A stretch of DNA of 64,000 bases from Coprinopsis marcescibilis (lineage: Eukaryota; Basidiomycota; Agaricomycetes; Agaricales; Psathyrellaceae): the NCBI GenBank assembly GCA_004369085.1, contig ML210227.1:61602-125601 (forward strand), in the 5' to 3' direction. Of the stretch, positions 32,689-47,058 are shown piece by piece. Below the pieces are notes generated by a model. It searched no databases. It had not been told where the DNA came from and saw nothing but the letters and a program-made list of their open reading frames with translations. The stretch's first letter is position 1; the number at the start of each line of letters is the position of its first letter. The position numbers and the translations under genes are program-made.

Positions 32689-35600
32689 CTATCGTTCGTT
32701 CATGGTGACCAATTGTCGAAAAGACCCTCTGGAAGACTTATTCTTCAGCCCTCTTAGCTTGGGTATCACTTGAGCAACATCTAAAACCTCCTCGTCGTCC
32801 TCCGACTCGTACAACCTATCTCCGGAATGAGGATCGCGACTATCGATAATGGCGTGGGTTCGTTTCGTTCGTGATTTGGGACGGCGTGAGGTGATGGAGA
32901 GAACAGCATCAGATTCGTACTGCAGCGGAGGATTGTCGAGTCCTGTCCGTGGCGTCCGAGTCTCTCCCGCAACTCCGTTTTCCCCCTCCTGACCATTGGC
33001 AGCGAGCCAGGGTTTCAGGTCAAATGGGATGGCTGGTACACTGGCAGTGCGTTTCTTGCGCTTCGCTGGCGGGCTTTGCTCCGATCCTGGTTGTTCCGTT
33101 TCCACTACAAGGCTTGGTCCAGTTCGACGTGGTTCATAGTTGGAGATATTTCTTCTTCGTGGCGATGTCGACAGTTGTGGGCTAGTTGCCCTGAAGGACC
33201 CCAAGCCACAGGCTGTCCCGTAAGCTCGTCGTTGAACCAGATCGTCCACATCCTGTTCCAATCTAGCCTTGTCGGCGAATCCAAGGGACTTTGTGCTCCT
33301 GCTTGACATGTACCCGTCTTCTCGCAAGGAGTTCTCCACGATGGCATCGTATGATGGGTCGACCACCGGGAAGGACACATTGAAAGCCTCGGAATCACTG
33401 CCAGCGACAACCTGAGATGCGACTAGGGGCTTAGTCCTAGAGACCCACATGAACGGTGAGTTGTCCGCTGCCGTCGGAGTTGGGGCCTCAACTGCCTTGG
33501 ATGGTGGCGCACTCTTCCAAAAGCTGGCTGCTTTGTTCATGGTGGAGCGGCTGGTGCCGCTACTACCGCTCTGCCAGGTTTCTGAGGTACCAGGCCGGGC
33601 CCCCTTGTCCTTAGACTTCGACTTCTTCGTGGAATGGTTCGTAGAGATATCAAGGACTGACGACGGAGTGGACGACGACGATTCCAAACCAGCGATGGTT
33701 CCAGAAGAGCCAGTCATTGGCACGCCGCCACCTCTACCCTTCATCTTCTTGAACAACAACAATCCATAGTCTTGTTCCTTCTCCTCCCGCTCCTTCTCCT
33801 CCCTCCTGTCCCTATCCTTCTCATCTCTCTCCTTTACTTTCTTCTTTTCGGCATCCAAATCGAACGCCCTGGACATCGCTTCTCGTACCTCACGCATGGT
33901 TGACCTCTTATTCGGACGGCCCTTCTTGTCTTCGTCGGCCCCTCGTTCAGAAAGAGCAACTGGGGCAGAAGCACGGTAGGTTCCAAGGCCAGCAATTCTC
34001 CCACCTGGTTGGAGATCCATGCCCCATTCTCCGGAAAAGACTGTAGGCGCACGATAGCTGTTCCGATAAGATCTAGGTTGCTCCCGTCGACGTGGCACTC
34101 TCCTCCTCTGTTTCCCATCCTCATCGAATGAGTCGAGATCGAGGTCATCGGTTGAGTAAGACCCCTTTCGTTTCCTCCTCTTCACCTTTGACGAACGGGA
34201 AGAAGAGCTTGAGCGAGAGCTGGCCCCCGAACTGGGGTTCGAGCGAACAGACATCGGGGAGATGGACCTGGAAGAGGGAGGAGGAGAGGGATGGGGATCA
34301 GAGGGTGACGAGGCAAGGTTTCCCCTGGAATCTGGGCGAGCATATCGAATGGGTGAAGGACTTCTCGATGGTCCTTCATACACCCCACAATCTTCTCCCG
34401 CATCCCTATGACCAGCATCCACTTGGTATCCGTCGTCGACGTACGCCTCATGGGGCCCATGGACTCTAGCGTTCTTCAAGTCCTCGATCAATCCCAGGGA
34501 GTGGCGATTTAGAAGTTTTTGCCGCTGCAAGAACCGCTGACGAGCATCAGCCGCACGGGCTTCATCCACGTCGTTGAATGTGCTGTTACCAACAACGATG
34601 GGCGACAAAGGCTTCGATCTATCGCTCGGAGAGATTTCATCGTCAACGGCTGGGCCCCAACCTGCACCCCATATGTACTCCTTATTCAAACCGCCATCTA
34701 CCGGGCCATGCTGCATGGCGAGGTCTGTTTCGTGATCGGAGTCTTCCACCCCATCGTCTTGATCCACTTCTTCCCGAGGGCGGAACACGATTTGTTCATC
34801 GTCACCTAATGGAACTACGCGTTGAGCGCTCCGAGCATGGGCATCCTCTGACCACACAGCGAGATGAGAAGGGTGTGAATGCAGCGCATCCGGACCAGAC
34901 TCGCCACCAGTGTCGCTTGCGGAAGTTGCGCTGATTGGTGAGAACTCGGATTGACTAGGTCGACCAAAGGGTTGAATGTAACTCCTGGCCATAGGTTGGT
35001 CGCTGGGGAGCGGGGGTCTGACGACGGACATCTTCGGGGCGCTGTTCCTCATCAACGACGGTTCATTCGGCAAAACAGAGGGCGGATCCAACTCTTTCTC
35101 CTTCTCCTTGGTGGTCGTCAGGGGCGTAGGCAACATTCTGGGACTCCCGGAACCAACCATGTGCTGCTTCCCAGGTGCATTGGGTATGCTGAGCGACAGC
35201 GGGAATTTGGGACTGCCTGACTTGGGGCTGGGCACGGCGTATGGTCTGTTGGGGAATGTGAAGGAAGGTGTACCGTAAGGAAGTGTAGGAGTAGTCGTTT
35301 CCGATCTCGTTCGGGGAGGTAGTTGTCTGAGGGTTGTTGACGTCGTGCTCGAGGGGGTGGGAATTTGGAAGATATTGAGGGGGTTTGCAGAGGTGTTAGA
35401 AACAGGAGATGGAAGAGACCTCAGCGCTTTGGCAGCATTGGCAGTGAGCGGCGCAGTGCCTGACACATTGGAGTTGGGAATAGGAAGCGGCCGAGGGGCG
35501 ATTCTGCCGATAGGACTTGTTTGCTGGCTGTTCTGACCTGAGCGTGTGCCAGAGAGAACAGCAGTCGACGTGTTAAGTGTAACACTCGGCCGCCTCTTGC

Positions 35601-38600
35601 CCGTGGTCGAAAGATTCGCGTTGTTCAGAGACGTTGAGAGAGCTGGAACAGTATCCCCTCTGGCGCGTCGAAGTGGTGGGCTGACGGGTGACGTTATTGG
35701 TATGGGCCCAAAACCTAAGCGTGGACTGGTCGGTGCTGATTTAACATTCGCCGCAGCCTGGTTGGAATGCTGCATCTTGAGATCTAATAGCGACCCCTTT
35801 TCCACTCCTCCTTGCTTAGCCGGCTCGACCAGTGCTAGAAAATATCAATGTCAGTGAAGCTCCAATAGGAAGAGTGACACAGCACGTACCGGTTCCGCTA
35901 CCCATAGTCAGCAAATCCGCAGCGGACGAGCTTCTCCCTCTTCCAGGACCACGCGCAATAGGACCAGCAGCACGAGGACCCATTGTCCTCCCAGCTCTCT
36001 CCATAACCTCTTCAGCACCTTGCTTAAACACACGATACCCGACTGCCGGGGGACCCGTGGTCTTTGCTCCATCACTTTCCAGGTACGAATCAGCAGACCG
36101 CTCACGTCTATTTCCAGTCTGCCTTGTCCGACTAGGTGTCCGCGCCGCCGCAGTCCTCGTCGCACCGCCTAAACTAGACCCACCTGTAGCTGGTCCATTC
36201 GAATGAGACGAGCTAGGCACGTTGATATTTCCACACCCACTTCCAGAAGCCTTCGGCGGACCCGATTGTGCATTTGCCGGAGCGAGGATGGCGCTATTCA
36301 AAACCAGTGGCATAGGCATCGTCTTCGCTCCAACACCTTGCGCACCAGCTGGAGCATTAACACTCCCGTTCCTCGAGTGGCCATGCGACCTGTGTCCACC
36401 CATCGAAGGTCCTTCGACATCGCTTCCACCGCTTTTGTATCCACCACCTTGGTGCTCTCGTCGTTTCTTCTTGGCCTCCTGTCTCTTTTGGTGCTGAACC
36501 GCTTGCCTTGAAGCAGGTCTTGGAGGAGGAGAAGAAGGCATCGATATAGGAATACCGCGAGGGTGCGAAGTCGATGATGCCGATGCTGGGGAGATTGTAT
36601 TGGCGCTGCTAGGTGGAGTAGGTAGCAATCTGTCTTTTCCAATACCACCACTTAAAGGAGGGCTGGCCAACCCAAACGACGCCGTGGATTGTTGCCTCTG
36701 ACCAGGGATAGATGGGGGGTTGAGGTCTGCCGGCTTGGATGCCCAATACGGTAGATTGGCTGCCTGTGGGGTTGAAGGGGGCGGACCTGGGCTAGCCCGA
36801 GCTCTGCGATTCGACGACGCCTGTAATGCTGCCGACCCTTCCGCACGCAAAGGATTGATGGTGGGCATGGCGGGAGGTATAGGGGAAGGTACAACGACCC
36901 GCGTTTGTGGTTTTGGGCTGGGATGATGTATTGAATTCGTGGGTGTGGTCGAAGGAGGGGTCGTCGATGCATAAGAAGTCTTGGAACTGGAAGCAGCAGC
37001 GTTCGAGAAAATAGAAGACGAACTGCTATTTTTGCTCAGCCGGGAGAACGGAATATATAGAAGAAAAACATACCCAGACCCGCTCGACTCTGAACTCGGA
37101 TGAGGCTGTGGTGGGGGTCGCGGAAGTGGCCTCAATCCAGCAGATGCACTTGTCGCAATTCTCTTTTCGCCAAACTCCCCTGCACCATACGTTGGCATGA
37201 TTGGTGAACTCGATTGTCCAGTGGGATTTTGCGACACGTTTTGCTGAGTGTTCTGATGGGCAAAGTCTCGCAATTGCGAATGTGAATCTGGCCTCGCATA
37301 ATTGTGCTTTTGCCCCTGAATGTCACTCTGAAACACGTTCTCCCCCACTACAGATACCGGAGACCCAGTCGGACCAACTTGCAATGACGGGTGACGGCCG
37401 TGTCCAGTCGTGAATTGGCCATATTGCACCCCTTGACTAGACATCGACTGCGCTTCATGATGAACGTGATTATATAGTTGGGCAGATGTAGTGGTATGCG
37501 AGCGATGCCTTGTCGAGGTTGATGCGGTTGGGGGAGGAGATGTCGGAGCTGGAGGAAGTGTCGAGGGTCCTGCGATCGCGTTACTGTAGAATGCTTTGGC
37601 GCGACTGGTGGCGGGCTTCAAAGTAGAAACAACGCTACCCATGTCGCGAAACCCGTTATCATGCATCACCAAGCCAGTCCCCTCTCCAAGCGACCGAGAA
37701 GATGACGACGCGGGTAGCGATGGTTGAACTACCGCACCTGGTGCACGCTGCCTGTTGTTCGATCTAGAGGGTTCGCCACCGTTTCCGCTGGGGTTCTCAG
37801 CAAGCAAGGGCCGCCTGACGGTATGAGTTTGAGCTTGTAATTGACCGGGAGATGGAGGTAGCTGTCGTCTCTGCTGCTGACGATGCGGTTGCTGTTGTGG
37901 TTGCTGAAAGGGTACCGTATTAGACGCAGATGCATACACCGCTGACGCTGACGCTGACGTCGATGTCCCAGTTGCAGTCGATGCTGGTGCTGATACTGTT
38001 GCTGATGATGATAGTGTTGTGTCTGACAGTAGCGGTAGAACCTCTGTTGGTCCTCCTGTTATCGTCGCTAGCGCTGGCGATGCTATTGATAGTGACGATA
38101 GCGATGCTGATCCAAGTGGAGGACGTGATGGTGGGTAATTGGAAAAACCTCCTGGATTAGAATGCGACTCCGAGGATGGGTAACCGTATTGCGTCGATGC
38201 TGATGCTTGTGATGGTGAAAATGTCGAAGTGGGATCTACAGTGGGCAGGACCTTTGGCAGATTTCCGGCCATGGCTGTCCCTGCTTTGACTCCGATTCCC
38301 AAACCTTCCGACTCCTGTTGCACAACTGCGTCGAAAGTCCCCTTCGAAGTCCCGTGACTAACCCACTCCAGTGGTAAAGGATTGGAAGAAGGTCCACCGC
38401 CGGCTTCTGGTGTGTTGTGGTCGTGTTCGCTGTCGTCCACTTCACGAACAACGTTATTCTTGTCGCGGTTGAGTGTGGGAGGTTGATCAGAGATGGAGAT
38501 GGTATGGGTGTCGGAAGGCGTCGAATTTGCTTTTTCGTTCCCACTGACACTGCTGCTTGTCAACAGCGTCGTGCAACCACTGTCACCCGAATGATCTTGA

Positions 38601-41600
38601 TCAGACCCCGTCCGGGCTTCTTCCTCCTTTCCAAAGCTAGGAAACTAGAAACGCGCCAACAAAGAAGAGAAATGCAAGTCAACAATACAGTTCACTCGGA
38701 GGATACAACGGAAAAAAAGAGAGAGTTTGATGTGACGAACATGAGCAAGACAAGAGGAGACAAGAAGTCATCAAGCATGGAGTGAAGGAGGTTACTAACC
38801 AAAGTAGTGTCAATGATGCCGGCGTCCGGCCACTCTCGCTCATTCAAACTATAATGCTCCCATTGCTCCTTCTCGGTCTCCTCCTTATCCCAACCGTAAT
38901 CATCACTAGATCCATTTCGCGCATGGTAGTCTTCCTTCTTAGCCTCAGGCGCAGCACTATCGTCCATTAGCTTCGCACAGCCTTGTGGAGCTACTGCTCC
39001 TGTCATGCGACTCGCACTCGGTGAAGCATCCAGCCGTCCACTAGGACCACCATTACCCGCTCGACCTGCACAGAAACAGCAAAAATTCTTCGTAAGCAAC
39101 CATGCACGAATGCGAACAGGAAGGAACACAAGGGAAAAACAAACCTGGCGTTTCATGATCATCATTTCTTGTCCATTCAGAATTTGATGGCGAACTTGAT
39201 GGATGGCACGGAATTGATTGCGGACGGGTGGAGACCATATTGATTTGGTGGGCTTGGCTGCTATCCGTGTCCTGGTCTGTCTGAGCTGGGCGTCGTCCCA
39301 AGGTCGCAGTACTCGTTGAAACTAGAGGTGGCTGCAGTGGTGCTGAAAAGGAACTATGAACCGCATGGAATCCTTGAGGATGGCAATCCGTTGATACGCC
39401 TTCAACCGGTTCGGGGAGAAGAAGCATTGCTCCACCTAGAGGCCCAATGCAGGAGACTGTGTGGTGTGGCTCCTGGTGATCTACAATTGTGTGCGAATTC
39501 GAAGCGCTTGATGTCGAAATGTTGCCGACAGGAGAAACATTATCATTGCGATCCATGCAAAGTGGTAGCGGCGTCGGAATGATTCTAATAGGCATGCCTT
39601 GGTCATCAGGTTCTGCGGCGCCGGGTGTGGCAAATTTGCCATCCCTCTGGCATCTGGTATTGTGAATGGACACCGCAGCGATGATATCCGCCTGCTGACA
39701 ATCTCGGGCCTCACCACCAGAACCACTACGGCCGCTGAGGTCCGAATCCAATACTGTAATAGCGCAGCGAATCATCAGCAGACGCCTTCGAATGCCTAAT
39801 AAAAGATGCCTACCTGTTGAAATACCTTCGCATTTCCCGTGTCCACCGGAAAATGCATCCATCTCTGTTTCGAAAGAAAGCACGAGGGGCCGTAAAACAG
39901 CACATGCATCCTCCTGCCTTTCAACCTCCGAAGAAACCGATCGACCTCGCACGTCCGAGTCCCTTTCCACACCTGTGGTTTCTGATTTCACCGGTGCTCT
40001 GCTCTCCGATTCCGACACAGGTGCAGGCCACACACCCGACTGCATCAGGCCCTCGGACGATCCTTGCTCTTCCCCATCATCTTGGGCATCAACGGTGAAA
40101 CTGTGGATATTCCTTGCGAGTATCCCAGCACCAACTCTTCGTCGTTCTGATCCCAAAACCAAATTCGAGTTCGAATCAGATTCCAACACCACTTCCATAC
40201 GCGGCTCATACAGGCCTCCGTCCTCGTTCGTTGAGGTGACGGTACCAGAAGCTGATCCCAGCTTACTAGAAAGAAAAATCCCATCATGGTCCTCCTCTTC
40301 TTCTCCTTCTACTCGTACAGCGGGGAAATCACCTGCTTGAGCGGCAGTACTGGAGATATCGGGTACGCCAAATGCTGTGGAACTTGATTCTGATGTCGAT
40401 TTGGATGTTCCTTCTGCTGCTTCCAAAACTATCTCCCCCTCTCCTCCTACTGCAACATCTTGTGAACCAATCTCAGAGGGCAATGATAGAAAGCCAACGC
40501 CTGATTCCGAGTCCTTCCCATTCCCACGTCTATTTCCAGCAGAACCCCAAAAGCCGCCCTCATGATTATCAGAACGAGACGTCTTCTGACCAGGTGGCTT
40601 GACCTCGCTATCATCCTGCCTCGTCGGGTCACCCGTTGCCTGCCCTGACGCAACTGCCAAGTCCTCGCCATCCGATGAACAAGGATCTTGCTGAAAGTAA
40701 ACAGATGTGGGTTGGCGAGGTACCGGTTGTCTAGTTGGCATTGTACCACTTGCTGGTGCCGTGCCAATGTTCGTCGCAGTCGACTGGGGTGCTTCTCCAA
40801 CGTCTTCATCCTGTTTCAAACCCAGTTCTGATTTCTTGCTGCTACCACTCTCACCCATCCCCGCACGACCGTGATACCCATCCTTATCCATCTTCCTCTC
40901 ATTCACTAATCCACCTCTTCTTCCTTCTTCCTCTTCTCCATCTCCCACTGCCGGTTCCCATCGTCCACGACCAACGTGACCAACATTCAATGGTATATCA
41001 TCGGAAGCATCGTGGCTCGTAACACGCCGACTTGTTCTTCCCCCAGTAGGCAGCACCTCCACACGATCCTGTTCCCCCGGGGATGGAGAAGGTACTAGGA
41101 CGGCATCCTGTTGTTGTGGTGTTCGCAGGTGCTGTAAAGGCAACTGATGTCGCTGCTGAGATCCTCTTCCTAACTCTCCCTCTACTCGTATCAGGGCTCG
41201 CACGGTATCAGACAAGCTGGCATCGCCTACACCAGATGGTTTCTGCACCCGTCCTCGGATTTCGACAGGGGTTACTTGGTGTTGCACGCTGATTCCGGAA
41301 TCATCTCGCCCCAACCCCTTCGACGAAGCAACGTCACCATCCAAGTTGCCAAATTCAAACTCGACCTGTTCGACCTCCACTTCCATCGATGCACGGGTAA
41401 CGATCAACGAAGGCAGCTTCAACGCACTCCCGCTACCCGCCTGTTGGAATCTCTCCGACCTGCCATTGCTATGGAGGTCTTCCCTCAAAGCGCCCCTCGC
41501 AAACACCCCTCTATTCTTGCCGATATCTAGTCGTGCGGTTCCGCCTGTGGGGATCGCGATTGTCTTGGGAATCGATGCAGAGGTGGATGAGGATGAGGAG

Positions 41601-42463
41601 GGAATGGGTTTAGGCGACGCGCCTCGAGCCACCGGGGTCGAAGCGAACGAATAACCAGGAAGAGGTGTTGACGGAAGACTCGTTCCCGCCCGACCGATAT
41701 TGCTCGCAACGTGGACCTTGATCGGTTGGGATCCTGACATCACTTGGTGAAGCGAAGATGAAAGGGGTACGGAACTGCTCGACATCCCAGCAACATCACT
41801 GGTGGCGACACCATCATTCGGCGCGGTGCGTTTCATGGTTGCATTCGAGGTCGGGTGTTGAGGTTTTTGTCGGGACGACGTTGATGGTCCAATCCTCGAA
41901 GATCCAGTGGGTCGCGAGTATTGTGCCTGATTCAGCGATGCCAACCTTGGCGGTGGGGTCCGCGACATGCTCCTGCTCTGCTGCTGGTTTTGCTGATGCT
42001 GATGGTGGTGCTGCTGCTGCTGGAACTGTGCTGGTGGCGTCCTCGGAGGCGTGGTCGTGCCTTGAACGTGGGTCGTTGCTGAGAACGATCCACCCCGTGT
42101 CACACCTGGACCAGAAAATCCGCTCCCAGAGGCCGCTGACCTGAACATCGCTGCCAAACTCGAGTCCGAACGCTCTTTGTGAATATGGCGAGGATTGTTC
42201 TTCTTCTTGTTCTGTTGGTTGAGCTGCTGCACGTAGAATGGCTTGACGGGGCTCAGGTCTTGTGGCGGACAGAGCGAGGTGCGGAGGTTGTCGATTTCGC
42301 TTGTGCAGTCGAGCTGGAGCTGGGGGAGGTGTTTTGGTGACGATTCGAACGTCTGGGCAAGATAAGAGGGTGATGCCGATGCTGAAGCCTGTCCCGAGGC
42401 GTGAAAATTAGTATTGGGACCGTCATTGTCGACGGCATTTCGAGTGTATCCTTCTGAAAACAT
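32689..42463 (-). CDS. giant Ser/Pro-rich intrinsically disordered protein, unknown function
   Basis: Three long open frames on the minus strand join through canonical introns into one gene of roughly 3,100 codons. The start is 42463 (MFSEGYTRNAVDNDG). An intron at 39066-39144 joins DDHETP to GRAGNGGPSGRLD. A 155-nt intron at 38645-38799 joins AGIIDTTL to FPSFGKEEEARTGSD. One near 37025-37075 is in frame. One at 35835-35889 joins LLTMGSGT to ALVEPAKQGGVEKGS. The stop is 32689-32691. The sequence is low-complexity throughout, with Gln/His tracts near 42000 and 37880, many SP/TP sites, and a basic cluster SKVKRRKRKGS near 34170. More conserved-looking islands are WDKEETEKEQWEHYSLNERE, the segment after KSAPTSPRLGFGP, and EARAADARQRFLQRQKLLNR. 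No catalytic domain is visible; a scaffold or polarity/signalling role is only a guess. Confidence 0.75.
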
Positions 42464-45124
42464 GTTCGCGTCGAGGGCCTTCTGCTGGTACGGACCTCAT
42501 AAGCCTTTGTTTAAAGTACCTGTCCACGTAACTCACCTCTGAATGCTGCTACCACGAGGTTGGCAGAGAACAAGGGTATGACGACAGTTGCTGTCCTAGA
42601 TATAGCCCTTAACACGTTCACGCTTTGCGAGTCGGGGAAATACTCACAATATAATTCCGCGTTGGCTGTTTATGTTTTTGCACCGCTCTAAGAATGCTTC
42701 CTTCTGCCGCTGGCGCTTAAAACTCAGTGTCCAACGCCTTCTTGCAACAAAAGTGCATAATAATAGGTGCACAAAATCAAGCTCCTTGTCCTTCGTTCAA
42801 AAATAGATATATTTAACACATAAGACCACAATTCGAACGGATTCGAACGCGCTCACCTCTGCACACAAAGGCCCAAGTACAGCGACGTAGCACCTGTTAC
42901 ACGCCTTAATTAATCGGTATTGTGTAACCAGCACAGTCATAGCAAGTTTAACTCACCAACAAAGCCTTGAAAAGCTTTGGAAAGCTCCTAAACTCAGAAT
43001 AGAGAGAAAGTCAAAGACGAGGGTAGGGACCAACAGCAGACCACCTAGCAAAACACTGAAGGTAGTAACCAGTTACCACTTGAAACACCCCGCGTCGGGG
43101 TGCCCTCCTAGCTAACTGCTGATCCTAACCAGGCACTTGTGAATGGATGCGATGCTGGTCGGTGTCGGAGGAAGTTGCAGAGACGGTGCACGCGGTATCC
43201 CGACAACCCACAACTCTGGTCCATCACCTACATCATCCAGGATCAAATTGTTACCAATAACCGGTTCGGCGCGCTCGAGCCTCATGGCGGCAAGGCTGTA
43301 CATTTGAATTGGAGAAATTGGAAGAAATGAATCACACAAGCGACTTTGACCTTCGACAATGGGTGGTATAGTATTTTTCAATTGAGTACCAGCTTAAAAT
43401 GTCAAACTTGGCGCTCCCGGACAGTGACGGCGCCCCTAATTGACATGTTTACATACTGGTAGAAACAATTCATTCTGCTGAAATATATGTCCTTGCCTGA
43501 AACTGGTGGATGAAACCCGCTATCTGTCCAGAATCTGGATGTGAGGGGAGTCTCCGCAGCACCGACCGTAACACGCCGGCTTGCCCATTGGGCGCCTACA
43601 ATGTGTGGCGGGGCGCGTGGCTCCGAGCCTTCCTCGACCGGAGTGGTACTTATCGCTAGCAGCCAGCCATCCAGTAGCTCCATAAGTCATGACATCCGTG
43701 TTTAGTCCTGACGACCGCACACATTGACCCAATGTCCGGGGCCTACCTGGACATTTAAGGAGGGAGGTCCAAGTTCGCCTGGGGATTAAAAATGAGCCGC
43801 GCTAGCTATGCAGCAGTCAGAATTATCTCTGCTTGCCATTTGCAGAGGCCCATAGGGCCAAGGTTGACCCTCGCGAAGGGCTGAAACGTTTGCGATTTTC
43901 ACGGGAATTCTGGTCCCTGATCTCTGATAGTTAGTGTAGATACTTACACAGTTTCACATTGTACACACAAAAGATATGGGTCCCCAGAAAGCTCAAGCGT
44001 GTCACGGACTGGTGGAGTGCCGCCGCTTCTGTGCACACAATGACGCATACGAGGCTACATAATGAACAAACCAGTTCTTCCAAAAGCCCAGAGTGGCGAA
44101 TCCTCGCGTGTCGCGCGAACATGAAGCAGGGCACTGTCACAACCTGATGACTACTCTCGATGCTAACATCGCCTCCTAGATCTCAACCCACAGCAATATT
44201 TATGTCTAACCTAAACAAGTAGCACTTGTACTAGTACATTTCAAGTAAATACTAAACAAAGGTAAGTTGTTAATTCGGCTGCCAAATACATAGCTGAAAT
44301 CAAAGACCCGAGGCACTGAGACTGGCACCGCGCAGGCGAGGCTATCCCGCAGTAGCCCATGAAGCTATTTAGTTCCATTTTCATCTTCACCATGTTAGCC
44401 ATCAATAACAATAACATCTGAACACACATAAAAACATACCGACCCAGTAATCCCGCTCAACACGTGCAAACCCAGATTTCTGAGAACCACTTCCCCGCAC
44501 ACGCTTATTCTGCTCTGGGCGCTCATGATGCTATGAGCAGTAATGGGACCATATCCTCGTACTACATGATACATGATCTGTCTTTGTGTCGTTGAAGTCT
44601 TAATGAACGACTGCGCCGAATAAATGTGTGACTATTGCATTCATATTTGAACTAACACTACTGAATTAGCGCTATTCAAAGCTGTGGCACACCTTTTCTT
44701 CCGCTTATGTGCTTTCGAGAGGTGCCACTGTCTTCTCAATAGCGCTGTTCTTAACATTGCAAACTTACTTCGCTCAGTTGACTTTGTCGATTCTGGAACG
44801 GCGATTGAGTGGCTCCCGGGGAAGATTTTCCAAGCTGAGGCGCTTAATCCGCCGAGTGAGGTCTTGAGAGCTATCATAAATATCTTTGAGGTCCAGTCTC
44901 AGATATACCTGCGATAAAATGTTGCAGGGATGTCTTCCTGTCATTCCTGACCAGTCCATAGGCTCTGCCAGGCTGCCAGATGCCAGAATTTCATTCACAT
45001 AGAGCATTGATGTCATGCACTTTATATTCAAAGGATATGAGAGTTTGTAGAAATAATGACAAGGGCATGGGTATAAGATGAACTAAGGTGGGAAATGAGC
45101 CGCGGCTGTGTCATAAGCTACTGC
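42464..45124. other. intergenic, 2.7 kb, no gene recognised
   Basis: The left part (42464-43000) probably contains the promoter and leader of the giant gene. The remaining frames (at most 93 codons) show no signal peptide, domain or coherent splicing, and base composition drifts AT-rich around 44150-44650. Confidence 0.45.
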
Positions 45125-45891
45125 TCAGGCCACTAGGACGTACAGCAGGGCGGAAAATACGGGGAGGGCGCCCCACACTTGCAGCACGTTGGTGTCTGGA
45201 ATGATATTGGTCAGGGACTGGACCATCCACTGCAAATTAAGAAACAGGTACACTTACAAGTGGCACCTCCAGTCCTACCTGCAGGGGGAGCGTTTCCTGA
45301 GCCTGCCGTTTCCGCACCGTCCGGGCTATCGCTCGTGCTTGTAGGCTGGCCACTGGTTACGCTACCGAAGTCGAATATAGGCGTTCGGCTAACGGTCACG
45401 GTGGGATAGACCGTCGGAGGAGGACCCTCAGGGGCGGTGTAGCACCCATCGTCGTTCCTGACTTGCGGCACCGGACGGCGATCGCACAGCGGAGGAGAGG
45501 TAATATCATTATTCCTAAAGACCTCTCCGCAAATTGACACGAAGCTTCCATCGCCCACCGGTCCAGTCATGCATATGTAGTCTGTTGTGAAGGTACTGGC
45601 GTCGTAGTCTATCCCCATGTTTGTACCATTCGCAGTATAGTAGTTGATGCTGGAGGTTGAGTTGAGGAGGTGCTGGGCCATGATGACTTCGTACATATTA
45701 TCGTCTGGGTTCGACCTGCACGTTACGACGGATTGAGAAATGGGGAGGGGTTGGAAGCACCATGTCCCTGCTTCGTTCTGTGTTACGCTGCCCACCAGGC
45801 TGTTGGTAGTGTCTCTGGTAAATCTGGCAAGCACAGGGAGAGACAGTGATATTAGAGTGAGAAGGGTAGTCTGGAAAAGAGTGAACATCAT
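45125..45891 (-). CDS. secreted Cys-containing protein with GPI-type C-terminus
   Basis: The ATG at 45891 opens a signal peptide (MFTLFQTTLLTLISLSLPVLA). The mature part has several Cys (GTWCFQPLP, VVTCRSN, DYICMTGPVG, VSICGEVF, PPLCDRR, DDGCYTAPEG), N-glycosylation sites (NSTSS, NGTNMG) and a Ser/Thr/Pro-rich stalk. An intron at 45196-45257 (62 nt) replaces a Cys-rich read-through with YTNVLQVWGALPVFSALLYV and the stop at 45125-45127. A hydrophobic C-terminus after a Ser/Gly/Ala-rich stretch is typical of GPI-anchor signals, so a wall or plasma-membrane surface protein of about 235 residues before processing is likely. No family recognised. Acceptor choice in the last intron is inferred from the frame. 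Confidence 0.68.
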
Positions 45892-47058
45892 AAAGAGTGG
45901 CTTGTAGTACAGTTGCTAGCAAAGTATTTCTGAACGACAAACTGGTCGAGAACCCCCCTCTTAAAACAGTCAGAGATGGATGATAGGCATCTAAGCCTCT
46001 CATGATCGGTATTAGTCAAAGCATTTTGGCAGTGGTCAGTTGGTTCGCACGACATGTCTCCGCTGGAAATATTTTCGACGTACTACGGGTTCATCAAGCT
46101 TCCATCCATTAAAAATTTGAAAAGTTGATAAGAATGTGAAATGCGCTGAAGACCCTGATGTTCGATTGCACATTGATTACGAGACAGCACTGTAAGGAGT
46201 GAAATTCATGCTACAAACAACGACGTGATTAGCCTCATACTTAGGATATCTCTTTACCTCCACCCAAGTCATGATATTTGCCACCTGCCATGGGAACCGT
46301 TGATACAGCCTTACCATGGCAATGACTGTCTTTCTCCGCTAAGGTTAAAGTAAACTGCGTGCGCTTGTTAAAGTAAGCGCCGGATGATTAGCTTAACGAT
46401 GCAGTGTGAGAGGGCATATAGCTGTATAGGGCCCCTCATAACACTGTATTGGTTTCTATCTCGCCGCGGATGTTATCCCGGATTGGTACTTGATGCAAAT
46501 TCCGGGTACCAGGGCCTGCAGCCGTGCCCGATTAGATTAGATCGAGCCAGTGGCTGTGCCACGCGTCGATAGCGCGCTCCGCCGCAACTGCAATAGACCA
46601 CCTTGCCCATCGCATGGCAGCTCGACGCGACTGAGCCAGCCAGTGCCCGTGCCTGGAGTGTTCCCGCAGACTACATACTCCACCGGTTCCCCGTTCTGAC
46701 TCACCAGTCGATCCGGTATCTTTAGTCTTACTACCCATCATCCCTTGACCAAAGAGGACGGTATCAGTGAAAACGGGAGTCTCGAATCTGTCTATCAGAA
46801 CTTCCGAGTCTTTAACCAAACTTAGAAGATTATGCATGATTAACGGTAAGTGCCAAACAGTGCATAAGCGTAACGTTAAGAATCCAGATAGACGCGTTAT
46901 AAAGGCAATAAAATAAGTACTAGTACGAAACAAGAGTCATGAAATTCTATGTGAAAGAGTCCGCTTGTAACGCAAAGTTTCAAATTCAACAGGAGTAAAT
47001 CCTTCCACACCATCATCATCTCGCCTCATCTTCGTTCCTAACCATACTGCTCGGAGGT
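45892..47058. other. intergenic; right part belongs to a segmental duplication
   Basis: No gene found. From about 46745 to the right, the sequence is the 3' flank of the four-span gene and matches the 3' flank of its tandem copy near 48650-48960. Confidence 0.5.
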
